From IMG/VR virus record IMGVR_UViG_3300049629_001293, positions 1 through 64,000 of that record: DNA of 64,000 bases; one strand, 5' to 3'. This stretch comes from a virus. The position numbers were made by a program, and so were the translations under genes. Below the pieces are notes generated by a model. That model saw nothing but the letters and a program-made list of their open reading frames with translations. It was not told the origin of the DNA and ran no database searches. Of this stretch, positions 24,388-32,603 are shown piece by piece (the first letter of the stretch is position 1; every line of letters starts with the position of its first letter).

Positions 24388-24606
24388 CTAAAGGACATGG
24401 GAGTTTTCTGTGATTCCAATTATTTTTATTCTTTCCCGCAAAACTTCTTTATATTTTTTCATCGCACTTAATTGGCAAAGTTGCCTCTGTCTTTCCCCAT
24501 TTGAGACGCGATTCAGTGCAGGGTTGGAACCGATAAAACTTGCTAGTTTTTGAATCCTAGAATCAAGTTCCTCTTGCTCTAGGTATATATCACTCGACTT
24601 ATTCAT
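24388..24606 (-). CDS. small helical phage-type protein
   Basis: 72 aa, two long amphipathic helices with a conserved-looking turn (NPALNRVSNGERQRQLCQLS). Short helical proteins of this pattern are frequent in phage accessory regions. Function unknown. Confidence 0.55.
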   Translation of the reverse strand: MNKSSDIYLEQEELDSRIQKLASFIGSNPALNRVSNGERQRQLCQLSAMKKYKEVLRERIKIIGITENSHVL

Positions 24607-24928
24607 TGTAAACTAATAATTTGAACGAGACAATGGTGGGCTAGGTCAAGGATTACCCAGGTCAGGGATTACCCAGACACACAGCATGAAGCAGACGTTC
24701 ACCCACCACTATTATTTTAACATTTTACTTGATTTTTGACCGATTGAGAGAGGCGGAGGATCTGGATCTCGGCGATCGCCCTGGGCAATACAAAACTTCA
24801 AACACACCCCACGCCCCTATCTTACCGATGAAGAATTAAAACAGGGATTGTTTGGAGTATTAGAGGAGGGTTGACGAGATAAACAGATAGAATCCAAATC
24901 AGGAGGGTGGTCTATTCAACCATCAGCA
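24607..24928. other. intergenic region with a 16-bp tandem repeat
   Basis: No gene with a credible start. GGTCAAGGATTACCCA and GGTCAGGGATTACCCA stand in tandem at about 24654-24686. An open stretch around 24730-24875 (ending LTDEELKQGLFGVLEEG) has no start codon and may be a decayed gene end. Confidence 0.45.
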
Positions 24929-25144
24929 TTAAAAGCAATGCGGCTTCATTGCTCTTAATAAATTTGTCCGTATCATATCATTTTGGGTTACTTGCAGGAT
25001 AAAATCTCGCATCTCATCAAACCCTTCCCGTATTCTCCCTGAATCTATTGCGAATTGGATTTTCATATCGACTTCGGCCTTGATTGAGGCTAACTGAAAT
25101 TGCTGTTCTAAAGACAATGCTCCGGGTTCTTGCTTTGCTTGCAT
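24929..25144 (-). CDS. nblA: NblA-like phycobilisome degradation protein
   Basis: 71 aa, close to the usual 55-65. The start of the first helix (GALSLEQQFQLASIKAEV) matches the NblA pattern, and the second helix (FILQVTQNDMIRTNLLRAM) matches the conserved end with Asn-Leu before the C-terminus. About 10 extra residues (KIQFAIDSGR) sit between the helices. NblA marks phycobiliproteins for Clp proteolysis, and some cyanophages carry it. GAAAGGG precedes the start. Family call by pattern, not alignment. Confidence 0.72.
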   Translation of the reverse strand: MQAKQEPGALSLEQQFQLASIKAEVDMKIQFAIDSGRIREGFDEMRDFILQVTQNDMIRTNLLRAMKPHCF

Positions 25145-25437
25145 GGTTTATCCCTTTCAATAGATAGTGAATTTACCCTATCTTATCCTGTGGATCGCTA
25201 AGAGAAAGATGTTATTGATACATTTAGGTGTTGCCCTAACGAATACCGTGTAACACGCTAACCTTTGTCGGGAGGGTAGGGGGGTCTTTTGGGGATTATG
25301 TGTTATAGTGAATATGGCTTAGGCTAGAACTGCTCTCGCACCACACGCAGTTTAGTTCAGTCCTTGGCTCCTTAACTCTTTGTTTTTCGATTTATTGTCC
25401 CAGGAGAAATCTTGGGACACTTTTTTGTTTATAGGGG
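25145..25437. other. intergenic region, candidate small RNA
   Basis: Contains CGTGTAACACG (25247-25257), part of a dispersed motif family. TATAGT-like sequence at about 25305 precedes a GC-mixed, non-coding stretch that ends in the strong terminator at 25399. A short transcript from about 25315 to 25425 is possible. Confidence 0.35.
25399..25430 (+). terminator. rho-independent terminator
   Basis: TGTCCCA / TGGGACA stem around GGAGAAATCT followed by CTTTTTTG. No + strand gene ends just upstream, hence the small-RNA suggestion. Confidence 0.7.
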
Positions 25438-25467
25438 TTGAGTTTTCCCTGGTGTTTGAGTTATAGT
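25438..25467 (+). promoter_or_regulatory. promoter of the CCTAGGG-type family (divergent member)
   Basis: TTGAGT, 18-base spacer containing TTCCCTGG, TATAGT (25462-25467), then TTAAAGCAGGAAACAAGGAG. Leader resembles those at 29889 and 31436. Serves the gene at 25503. Confidence 0.6.
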
Positions 25468-25502
25468 TAAAGCAGGAAACAAGGAGTAAAGAGCAAGGAC
25501 AC

Positions 25503-25853
25503 ATGAATTGTTTAGACTGGATTAATTGGCGGAGCAATGGCTTCCGCGACTACACCGTTAATTTCCGGCTATGGCGTAACATTATCAGTCGCACTCGCCC
25601 CTGTGATTACCAGATCATTGCTTTTTGGTATTGGTTGAATTATCCTAGCTCAGATGGGGGCGGTTTCGGAATCAGGGAACATTCCCCCTACAAGATATGG
25701 CTTGAGGAACTGCGATTAATTGAGAAATTCGTGGGATTTGGTTTTCCTTTTAGAAATTACCCTCACTGGCGAAATTGTGTAAACTCTAGGGGGGAGTCGT
25801 GGAACAATCCCAAAAGTAAAACGGTTAGTGAAGGTCAATTAAGTTTGTTTTAG
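25503..25853 (+). CDS. hypothetical protein
   Basis: 116 aa, very rich in Trp, Tyr, Phe and Arg (FWYWLNYPSSDGGGFGIREH). The last residues are duplicated: the sequence TTTGTTTTAGC occurs twice at the stop (about 25846-25869). No recognised family. Confidence 0.6.
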   Translation: MNCLDWINWRSNGFRDYTVNFRLWRNIISRTRPCDYQIIAFWYWLNYPSSDGGGFGIREHSPYKIWLEELRLIEKFVGFGFPFRNYPHWRNCVNSRGESWNNPKSKTVSEGQLSLF

Positions 25854-25894
25854 CTAAGTTTGTTTTAGCAATCACCAAGGGAGACAAGTCAAAA

Positions 25895-26203
25895 ATGGAA
25901 TTATTAACTTTCAAATCATTCAAAGAACAAATCAAGAAACTGTTTCCCCATTTCCACGAAGAAGTGGAGATTCACGCCGCAAACTTAACGGAATCAGCAT
26001 GGGAATCCATAACGATATTGTATATTGCGAAGTTTGGCTACGATGATCCGAATGAGCATATTGTTGAATACGAAACAAGCGGGTGTTTTTATTACCACTC
26101 CCAGAAAATTATTGGGGTTGGCAAAACACTCTCGGATGCCATAGAAGATCATCGGGTAAAAGCTAAATCTAATCTTTCTTTCCTTTCAATGTCCAAAAGT
26201 TAA
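25895..26203 (+). CDS. hypothetical protein
   Basis: 102 aa with GGGAGACAAG upstream. Alpha/beta pattern with His-containing segments (FPHFHEEVEIHA; YETSGCFYYHSQ). Followed 10 bases later by a CGTGTAACAC motif. No recognised family. Confidence 0.6.
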   Translation: MELLTFKSFKEQIKKLFPHFHEEVEIHAANLTESAWESITILYIAKFGYDDPNEHIVEYETSGCFYYHSQKIIGVGKTLSDAIEDHRVKAKSNLSFLSMSKS

Positions 26204-26324
26204 GCCAGATTACCGTGTAACACAGCAATTATGGCTTGACGAATCCAAGAAAGTGAGTTATGTTTAAAGATAGGAAGTCGCAAAACCAACAACAGCGAGT
26301 CCTATCTTTTTTATATCAAAAACA

Positions 26325-28601
26325 ATGGCAAATCCAACCCCAAGGCAACTAGATCATTTTTTTAAAGGGAAGTGGAATAACCTCCCCACTAAAGTAATTC
26401 GACTCCCTGAAGTCTTCCATAATAAAGCATACGAGATATGCAAACTTCTTGACAATGGAGTAGATCCACTCGCAAGAGTAGATCCACTCGCAAGAGTAGA
26501 TCCACTCGCAAGAGTAGAATCCGTGCCACAAACCTCTCCCTGGACAATGGAGGCGGTTCGGGACTGGATGGTTCACGAAGATCGGGAACTGCCTGAACTC
26601 CTGCCGTTAGAGCAAATATTAACAAAAGCGATCGCCGATGCCAGGGAACGGAAGATTGACCGCAGACTGGAACGAGCCGTTTGTTTTTTGGCTGACCGAT
26701 GCGACGGAGCCAGGGAACATGATGGGTGCGGTTTTAATACCTGCGATTCCCAGTTTGGGAAATGGATTGCGGAACGAGTGCGGAGTGGTAAGCATCTATC
26801 GGGAAATATGGCAAAAGCCACACTCAAGATGCTGCAAAAGTATGTCCGGCAGTTAGAGAATAGCGGGTTAGTTCTACCGGAGTGGGAAGCGATCGCCCAC
26901 CAATATCAAGCTACACCCGAACCCTCACAAGAGGAAAAGCCACCAAAACGGATTGAGGTTATCGGACATCGGCTCTGTGTTTTCCATCCCTTTGACGGGA
27001 CGGGAGCATTCCAACAGAAAGCTAAAACCGTCCGAGGCTATAAATTTAACGAGTTGAATAACAAAGGATGGTGTTATCCCCACAGCGTATTAGAGGACTT
27101 AATTAAGGTGTTTCCCCAATCAGACTTTTACTATGACGACGAGATTCAGACCATGATCCATTTAATTGAAATCAAGAAAGCCGAAGCCGAGGCGGAACTC
27201 CATGCCGAAGCATTAGGAAAAGCAACCCGAATTATGGGGTTAGTCGAGAAGGCAAAAATAGACCAACCTCTCTCAAATGGTTGGATATTGCGAGACTATC
27301 AACAGAAAGGGGTTGAGTGGCTCCTGGCTCACAGCGAGGGCGGGATTTATAAAGGAGGCATCCTAGCCGACGATATGGGACTAGGGAAAACCTTAGAATC
27401 CCTAGTGGCAGCAAAAGCCCTGCAACGGACTCACAACTGCCCTGTGTTTGTGGTTTGCCCTGTATCTTTGATGGAGGGTTGGCGACGGGCAGCTACAATG
27501 GTAGAGGTTGAGGTAGAGTTGTTCTCTAATCACTTTAGTCAAATCCCTGCACCCTTAGAAAGCGGGGGTTTTGTGGTAATCTTTGACGAGGCACATAGCT
27601 TTCAAGATCCCACATCAAAGCGGACAAAAAAATTCTTGAATTTATGCCTTGCCGAGAATTGCATCGCCGCATGGCTTCTGACCGGAACGCCAATGAAAAA
27701 CGGACGACCAATTAACCTGATGCCCCTTTTGATGGCGGTTGAACATCCCCTCGTGCAGAACAAACATAAATTTCAGGAGCGATACTGCAACGGGCATCGG
27801 AAGGTCATTAACTCCTACGGAAAGACTGTCTGGGACGTGACCGGAGCCGCATTCTTGGACGAACTTAGCCAGAAAACCCATGACGTTATCCTGCGGCGGA
27901 CTAAAAAAGAATGCCTCCCTGAACTGCCACCAAAGACCCGAATCTTTAAGCAAGCGGAATTAGAGAAAACTCGTGCATCTGAATACCATGCCGAGATTAA
28001 AGCCTTAGTTCAAAACTACAAAGACCGTGCCGATGCAGGGGAGGTTGACCCCTCTGCCGAGGCCCTTGTTACCCTGAATATACTGCGAGGAGTGGGGAGT
28101 CGTTACAAGGCTGACAGCGCCATCACACTCGCCCAAGAACTGCTAGAACAAGGGCAGCAGGTGGTGATTTTCACCGAATTTATTGAGAGTGCCAAGGCTA
28201 TCAATGCGGCGCTTGGGGGTGAGCTACTTATTGGGGGAGTAGATCCATTACTCCGACAGGATATGGTAGATCGGTTCCAAGCTGGGAAAAGTAAGGTGTT
28301 TGTCGGGACAATTAAATCCGGTGGGGTAGGTTTGACACTGACCGCGGCATCAAACGTAATCCTAGTGGATCGGGCATGGACTCCAGGTGACTGTGAACAA
28401 GCCGAGGATCGGTGTTATCGCCTCGGACAACTAAATGCAGTCTTCTGCCACTGGCTGAAATTTGGGACGGTTGACGAGGCGATTGACTCGTTGGTTGGCG
28501 AGAAGCAAGAGCGAATTGAGATTGTCTTAAAGGGCAAAACCCACACTATCAAAGCATCCTCCCCGATGGAATTAGCTAAGCAATTACTACGGATTTTATA
28601 G
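26325..28601 (+). CDS. SNF2-family DNA helicase/translocase
   Basis: 758 aa. C-terminal two thirds is a complete SWI2/SNF2 motor: ILADDMGLGKT (about 347-357), FDEAHSF (about 418), LTGTPMKN, and the second lobe ending in GVGLTLTAASNVILVDRAW and AEDRCYRLGQ. The N-terminal third has three tandem copies of DPLARV from 18-base repeats, then a Cys-containing region. Likely remodels forks or displaces proteins during phage replication; similar solo SNF2 proteins occur in phages. Confidence 0.92.
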   Translation: MANPTPRQLDHFFKGKWNNLPTKVIRLPEVFHNKAYEICKLLDNGVDPLARVDPLARVDPLARVESVPQTSPWTMEAVRDWMVHEDRELPELLPLEQILTKAIADARERKIDRRLERAVCFLADRCDGAREHDGCGFNTCDSQFGKWIAERVRSGKHLSGNMAKATLKMLQKYVRQLENSGLVLPEWEAIAHQYQATPEPSQEEKPPKRIEVIGHRLCVFHPFDGTGAFQQKAKTVRGYKFNELNNKGWCYPHSVLEDLIKVFPQSDFYYDDEIQTMIHLIEIKKAEAEAELHAEALGKATRIMGLVEKAKIDQPLSNGWILRDYQQKGVEWLLAHSEGGIYKGGILADDMGLGKTLESLVAAKALQRTHNCPVFVVCPVSLMEGWRRAATMVEVEVELFSNHFSQIPAPLESGGFVVIFDEAHSFQDPTSKRTKKFLNLCLAENCIAAWLLTGTPMKNGRPINLMPLLMAVEHPLVQNKHKFQERYCNGHRKVINSYGKTVWDVTGAAFLDELSQKTHDVILRRTKKECLPELPPKTRIFKQAELEKTRASEYHAEIKALVQNYKDRADAGEVDPSAEALVTLNILRGVGSRYKADSAITLAQELLEQGQQVVIFTEFIESAKAINAALGGELLIGGVDPLLRQDMVDRFQAGKSKVFVGTIKSGGVGLTLTAASNVILVDRAWTPGDCEQAEDRCYRLGQLNAVFCHWLKFGTVDEAIDSLVGEKQERIEIVLKGKTHTIKASSPMELAKQLLRIL
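26460..26513 (+). repeat. three 18-bp tandem repeats in the SNF2 gene
   Basis: GTAGATCCACTCGCAAGA three times in tandem, in frame (VDPLAR repeated). The identical copies imply recent slippage and likely length variation between relatives. Confidence 0.9.
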
Positions 28602-28648
28602 GAAAAGATTAAACCCGCCATCCTAGTTAGGGAACGGCAGGTTAATTT

Positions 28649-28957
28649 TCAGTTCTTTTTGCTTTTAGCTGTTCTCTTTTCTTTAACTTTTGCAACCCTT
28701 TCTGGTATTTTTCGAGGGATAATCTCAACGTTTCCCCATAACCACTGGGAATCGTTAATCTCCTTGAAAACCAAGTAATAGCGCGGAGGTTTTCCTTCTT
28801 GTAAAACGTGCAGTGTCGTTTCCTCACGATCTGCTTCTGGGTTGTACCGAGTAGGAGAAATCTTACAATAGTATGAAGGACATCCAATCCCCTCCTCTAC
28901 TCCCTCTCCAAACTCTACCGTGGGGTTGGCAAAAACATAAGAAACTTGTTTATACAT
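28649..28957 (-). CDS. hypothetical protein
   Basis: 102 aa from ATG 28957; the longer frame to 29020 overlaps a conserved intergenic motif and lacks a site. Beta-rich core with Tyr/Cys (CPSYYCKISPTRYNPEADRE) and a Lys-rich C-terminal tail. Downstream of thyX and probably co-transcribed. No recognised family. Confidence 0.55.
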   Translation of the reverse strand: MYKQVSYVFANPTVEFGEGVEEGIGCPSYYCKISPTRYNPEADREETTLHVLQEGKPPRYYLVFKEINDSQWLWGNVEIIPRKIPERVAKVKEKRTAKSKKN

Positions 28958-29023
28958 AACTTGCAACTTATACTTGTAACACGCGAAACCTAGGCATTTA
29001 ACTCCCTGTCCAGAAAGCAAAAA

Positions 29024-29743
29024 TTAGGGAGCAAGCCGAGCTTTCCCTAATCTATTTTTTTCATACCAAGCTGAAATCTCAGGAACCCATTCTTGAGTAT
29101 GGGCCCACATCATTTCAGAGAGTTTTTGAATCTCTAATTGAGCATCTTTTTTGAATCTTAAATCGAGAAAATGTAACAGTGAACGCAGGTTACAAGACAT
29201 AACAAAATGCTGTCTGAAATCGAACGGGATTAAACCCCTGGCGTGTTCTTCACTCATCCCAGACTCAATGTTTTGTTTATACAAACCACAAGCATCTACA
29301 CAGTGTTGTAAATGGATTTCTCTTAATTCAGGTGAATAATAATATTTTTTCCCTTGGCGATCGCTGTAATTCCCCACCGGACGGAGGTAAAAAACATCTT
29401 CTAAACTTCTCTTGAAGTTGATTACATCAACAATCCTCTGCCCTGAGTAGCGCCCAGACTGAACATCGAAACTAGCTATTCTATGCCGGGTTGCCTGTTG
29501 CATCACACTATGGGGGAAATATCCTACACTAAAAACGATGTGGCAGTGCTCTAACACTCCAAAGTGTCCTCTATTTCCCTCTAGTAATCGTTTAACGGCT
29601 ATCTCCCCACACTTAATTTCAGAAGGGGTTTTATCAAGGCTTTCATATATATAATCCTCACTATAATCCTGATGGAGAGCCAGATACATTATTGTCTGGG
29701 GATTAGCTGTTTTCGATAAAACATCAACCTTGAATCTGTCCAT
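29024..29743 (-). CDS. thyX: FAD-dependent thymidylate synthase ThyX
   Basis: 239 aa, full length. Contains the diagnostic ThyX motif RHRIASFDVQSGRYS (86-100), plus GHFGVLEH upstream and the late NLRSLLHFLDLR segment that holds catalytic-site residues. Makes dTMP from dUMP using methylene-tetrahydrofolate, FAD and NADPH, raising thymidine supply for phage replication. AGGAGA precedes the start. Confidence 0.95.
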   Translation of the reverse strand: MDRFKVDVLSKTANPQTIMYLALHQDYSEDYIYESLDKTPSEIKCGEIAVKRLLEGNRGHFGVLEHCHIVFSVGYFPHSVMQQATRHRIASFDVQSGRYSGQRIVDVINFKRSLEDVFYLRPVGNYSDRQGKKYYYSPELREIHLQHCVDACGLYKQNIESGMSEEHARGLIPFDFRQHFVMSCNLRSLLHFLDLRFKKDAQLEIQKLSEMMWAHTQEWVPEISAWYEKNRLGKARLAP

Positions 29744-29865
29744 TAATCTCCTGCTCTTTTGTGCATCGTAATCATACCATTATATCATTTAATCACCCAT
29801 CCCAAAATGGCCCACTTCCTAAAATGGCCATAATTTGTCCCCAAAAAAAAAGTTTTAAAAACCCC

Positions 29866-29894
29866 TTGACATTTCCTAGGGTATCAGTTATAGT
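29866..29894 (+). promoter_or_regulatory. sigma70 promoter, CCTAGGG-type family
   Basis: TTGACA (29866-29871), 17-base spacer with TTTCCTAGGGTATC, TATAGT (29889-29894), then TAGGAAAGTAGAGAACAAAG. The leader matches the promoter at 31413 almost base for base. Serves the 56-aa gene at 29928. Confidence 0.85.
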
Positions 29895-29927
29895 TAGGAA
29901 AGTAGAGAACAAAGAGCTAAAACGACC

Positions 29928-30098
29928 ATGAACTATAGAGAACTTCAACAATCCTTAAAAGTTTACCGTGCATTGGGTTTGACCATAGTCAAGCTCAATC
30001 AAAAAACGGCCGTTCTTCAGGCCGAATATAACCGGATTCAAGCCCAACAACAAGCCAGGATGCGATCGCACAAGCCCTACAAGTTGAAAACCAGATGA
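29928..30098 (+). CDS. small coiled-coil protein
   Basis: 56 aa, ATG at 29928, 33 bases after the -10 of a strong promoter. One long amphipathic helix (KLNQKTAVLQAEYNRIQAQQ) and a basic tail. No Shine-Dalgarno sequence stands out. Small regulatory or structural protein; function unknown. Confidence 0.6.
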   Translation: MNYRELQQSLKVYRALGLTIVKLNQKTAVLQAEYNRIQAQQQARMRSHKPYKLKTR

Positions 30099-30178
30099 AT
30101 GACGCTATAGGGATCGCGTTGACGAAAATCTAGTAAGCACACCCTATAGCACACCTAAAATAGTATGAGGACGATAAA

Positions 30179-30415
30179 ATGATGTCATCAACAAAGTTTC
30201 AAATTGATTATTTCTTAACAACATCAAACTATATTCCTATTACCGAAGCAGGGTATCCCAACGGCTGTCAACTAGGACTAGGGGAGACCATTGCCTTCTT
30301 TTCAGGGATAGACTCCCGTGGATACACCATCCAAGCTGTCTACCGAGTCTCTGGGGTCGCAGATGACCCCGAACGGGGAGTGGTTGCCCAATTGCACTAT
30401 ATCGGGCAAAGTTGA
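30179..30415 (+). CDS. hypothetical protein
   Basis: 78 aa (tandem ATG codons at 30179 and 30182; GAGGACG upstream). Beta-rich with a Gly-containing loop (GYPNGCQLGLGETIAFFSG). Followed by the triple terminator array. No recognised family. Confidence 0.55.
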   Translation: MMSSTKFQIDYFLTTSNYIPITEAGYPNGCQLGLGETIAFFSGIDSRGYTIQAVYRVSGVADDPERGVVAQLHYIGQS

Positions 30416-30440
30416 CCCCATACCCTATAAACCCTCTACA

Positions 30441-30531
30441 GCCTCCTTAAACCTAGGGAGGTTTTGTTTTGCCAAAAACCTAGGGAGGTTTTGTTTTGCC
30501 AAAAACCTAGGGAGGTTTTGTTTTGCCAAAG
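30441..30531 (+). terminator. triplicated 27-bp terminator unit
   Basis: The unit ACCTAGGGAGGTTTTGTTTT plus GCCAAAA is repeated three times with a 27-base period (from 30451, 30478 and 30505). The first copy pairs CCTCC (30442-30446) with GGGAGG before TTTTGTTTT; later copies form shorter AACCT/AGGTT stems before T-runs. Gives a redundant stop after the gene at 30179. Confidence 0.65.
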
Positions 30532-30550
30532 TAAAGGATAACCCCATTCG

Positions 30551-30856
30551 TCAGTTTAGAGGCCAATAATAGGGAATTTGAGGAGGGTTGACACTGGTTT
30601 TAGTAGATTCCCATTGTGACCATCCCCTCAAGCCCTCAAACCCCGTCATCCCCGTGTGGTTTTCAGCCCTCCCATTAGATCTAATGGAGGGGGGATCTTT
30701 ATCCTTCTGTGTCACACCAAAAAATTTGTCACAGTGAATTCTGTCACACTGAATTCTGTCACACTGAATTTTTATCACAGTGTTTTTTATTAATCTTCTA
30801 TTATGTTTTAGTGTGACAGCGATTATCTCGTTGTTTGTATCATAACCTGATACCAT
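30551..30856 (-). pseudogene. fragment related to the rep gene C-terminus
   Basis: On the - strand the stretch NNEIIAVTLKHNRRLIKNT followed by KIQCDRIQCD parallels NNEIMAVTPKHNRRLIKNT...KIQCDQIQCD in the replication protein (12690-12780), in the same frame. About 50 bases are almost identical at DNA level (30786-30834). The rest of the frame is not rep-like. Best read as a partial duplicate carrying binding repeats. Confidence 0.55.
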
Positions 30857-31093
30857 TTTAAGGATTTCTTAACTATCTCCAGAAGCCACACCCCATAAAG
30901 GTTAGAGCCATTTTACTGCTGTTGAAGAAAAAATCATATTATTTAAGAGTCCAACACCTTCTCCTCTGTCACACTGAATGCCATTGGGTTAAGGTTACGG
31001 GAAATAATAGCTTTTCCCCCACTTTACCCCCATGACACACTGAATAACTTAAACCCTATGAAACATGACACACTGAATAACTTAAACCCTATG
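30709..31093. repeat. TGTCACACTGAAT repeat cluster (possible second origin or control locus)
   Basis: CTGTCACACTGAATT-type 15-base units at about 30726, 30741 and 30756, partial copies at 30709 and 30774, an inverted copy at 30811 and another at 30966. ATGACACACTGAATAAC within a 30-base direct repeat occurs at 31031-31060 and 31064-31093. The same core is inside the rep gene at 12755-12781. The 720-base gap 30416-31135 otherwise holds no gene I can support. Confidence 0.7.
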
Positions 31094-31135
31094 GCACTCG
31101 TTCAATTTCTTAGATTTTGATCTATGTGGACATCC

Positions 31136-31381
31136 TTAGAAAAAAATGTCCATCTTGTCTTCTTTATTATTAGGGAAAAACACAAAAAGGGTGTTATCCC
31201 CGCACTGTATAGCCTGTAGCCCGCTTGATGTCACGGTCTGGTATTGTCCCCGTCGATTTAGGGCGATCGCCTCCGGTGTTGACGCGAAAATAGCGGGAGA
31301 CATCCTATAAAACCCATTTAACAATTCCCGAAAAACGGAAGGTGATAAGGTTAAAATAAGGGCAATTAGTAGCACACCCAA
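31136..31381 (-). CDS. hypothetical protein with N-terminal hydrophobic segment
   Basis: 81 aa. Short hydrophobic start (VLLIALILTLS) that may be a membrane anchor, then a polar domain (ALNRRGQYQTVTSSGLQAIQ). No recognised family; confidence limited by size. Confidence 0.45.
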   Translation of the reverse strand: MGVLLIALILTLSPSVFRELLNGFYRMSPAIFASTPEAIALNRRGQYQTVTSSGLQAIQCGDNTLFVFFPNNKEDKMDIFF

Positions 31382-31412
31382 CTCCCGAAAAAAAAATTCT
31401 TTTCAAAACCCA

Positions 31413-31441
31413 TTGACAATTCCTAGGGAATCGGTTACAGT
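31413..31441 (+). promoter_or_regulatory. sigma70 promoter, CCTAGGG-type family
   Basis: TTGACA (31413-31418), 17-base spacer with ATTCCTAGGGAATC, which is palindromic about CCTAGG, TACAGT (31436-31441), leader TAGGAAAGTAGAGAACAAAG. Preceded by an A/T block like the other members. Serves the gene at 31486. Confidence 0.85.
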
Positions 31442-31485
31442 TAGGAAAGTAGAGAACAAAGAGCAAAAAAAGGAGCCAAACAACA

Positions 31486-31737
31486 ATGAATCAAGAATCA
31501 TACTTTGTGATCATGGGACTATTGCAAGATGGAGTCCCTGTCTATAAGACAGCCCGACCCCGCCCGAACGCATGGAGTTCGGAGTCTATAGATGCAAAAA
31601 AATACAATCACAGAAAAACCGCCGAGAATTCTCTAAACTCCAAGGGAGTAACGCTCTATTCTATTGGGATTAAGGATATTAAAGTTGAAGAAATCCCACC
31701 AAACGATCCTCGGCACATTCGAGCAGGTTATTCATAA
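31486..31737 (+). CDS. hypothetical protein
   Basis: 83 aa with AAGGAGCC upstream. Small basic protein (YKTARPRPNAWSSESIDAKK). Controlled by the CCTAGGG-type promoter. No recognised family. Confidence 0.6.
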   Translation: MNQESYFVIMGLLQDGVPVYKTARPRPNAWSSESIDAKKYNHRKTAENSLNSKGVTLYSIGIKDIKVEEIPPNDPRHIRAGYS

Positions 31738-31920
31738 CAATCTATAGGGACAACCAAGCCAGACTCCGGTGCGATCGCCACAAGAAAAATCACCCTACCA
31801 CTCCCGACTCGTTTGATGATTGACTAACGGCGATCGCAATCGCAAATCAATTTAAGGCATGACTTTGGTTGGTATTGTGGTAAAATCAATGGGTTAAATA
31901 AAATCTCGTTATGTCTTTCA

Positions 31921-32127
31921 ATGAAAAACAATAACACCTACCTGATCGCGTTTATTATAGCCATTTCGGTCTTGACCCTCTGGATTAATGCCATAAATCT
32001 CGCCCATCACTTCTCTTTTCAAGGGAAGAAGGTTCAGGCTCTTGAATTGGTGGCAAATGGCGAAACTGGCGAAACCCCTAAAACAGAAACGAGTCCGAAG
32101 CGTGGCGATGGGAGACGTGAAGCATAA
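31921..32127 (+). CDS. small membrane protein
   Basis: 68 aa. One transmembrane helix (YLIAFIIAISVLTLWINAI, about 7-25) followed by a charged Thr/Glu/Lys tail. The stop abuts the next start. No recognised family. Confidence 0.55.
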   Translation: MKNNNTYLIAFIIAISVLTLWINAINLAHHFSFQGKKVQALELVANGETGETPKTETSPKRGDGRREA

Positions 32128-32337
32128 ATGGAAAAGTTAAAAGCCTTTCTCAAAGCCCGAATCATGGGGAAAAGGCTGTTAACCATAAACCCTAGATCGG
32201 TGCAGTCCGAGTTACAGCTTACCCCGTTAGAATTTTGGGAGTCTATGGATCAATTAAAAGCCGATCAACAGATTAATTTCTACCAAACTAAAGGTAGTAG
32301 CGTAACCATCTATCCCGCAGCTATTCTCCTCGAATGA
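32128..32337 (+). CDS. small winged-helix-like protein
   Basis: 69 aa. The pattern of helices followed by a beta hairpin (TPLEFWESMDQLKADQQINF, then SSVTIYP) resembles a minimal winged helix. It directly follows the membrane protein and overlaps the zinc-ribbon gene by 4 bases (ATGA). Function unknown. Confidence 0.55.
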   Translation: MEKLKAFLKARIMGKRLLTINPRSVQSELQLTPLEFWESMDQLKADQQINFYQTKGSSVTIYPAAILLE

Positions 32338-32600
32338 ATAACTGCCTAAAATGCCAGATCCCTCTCAAAAAGAATGGGATGGCTTCTGGGAATAGACAAA
32401 AATGGAGATGCCGAGACTGTGGGTTTAGTTTTACCGAGAATCCACAGCTAGGGGGAAGACCTCGGATATTTGAAGATCACGTCTTGACCACTGCCGAACA
32501 AACAGCCCGACACCGGAAAAAGAAAAAGCTCAAGTTAACGGGATTATTGGTGGAGACATTAAAAGACAAGGGAACTATGTCAATAATGCAGATAAAGTAA
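32334..32600 (+). CDS. small zinc-ribbon protein
   Basis: 88 aa. Zinc ribbon CLKCQIPLKKNG...WRCRDCGFSFTENP followed by LGGRPRIF, the same ribbon-plus-GGRP layout as the product at 17450, then a His/Lys-rich basic helix (ARHRKKKKLKL). Resembles the N-terminal DNA-binding part of IS1-type transposase proteins, with no catalytic domain. Confidence 0.65.
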   Translation: MNNCLKCQIPLKKNGMASGNRQKWRCRDCGFSFTENPQLGGRPRIFEDHVLTTAEQTARHRKKKKLKLTGLLVETLKDKGTMSIMQIK

Positions 32601-32603
32601 TTT

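Noticed and set aside
25300-25400. tRNA gene
   Set aside because: Checked for a cloverleaf with TTC-containing T-arm and found none; no tRNA is recognisable anywhere in the window.
26460-26513. Regulatory iterons inside the SNF2 gene
   Set aside because: The 18-base copies are in frame and encode a repeated peptide; slippage within coding sequence is the simpler reading.
28642-28887. 81-aa - strand frame overlapping the gene at 28649
   Set aside because: Out-of-frame shadow of the larger frame that follows thyX; no start context.
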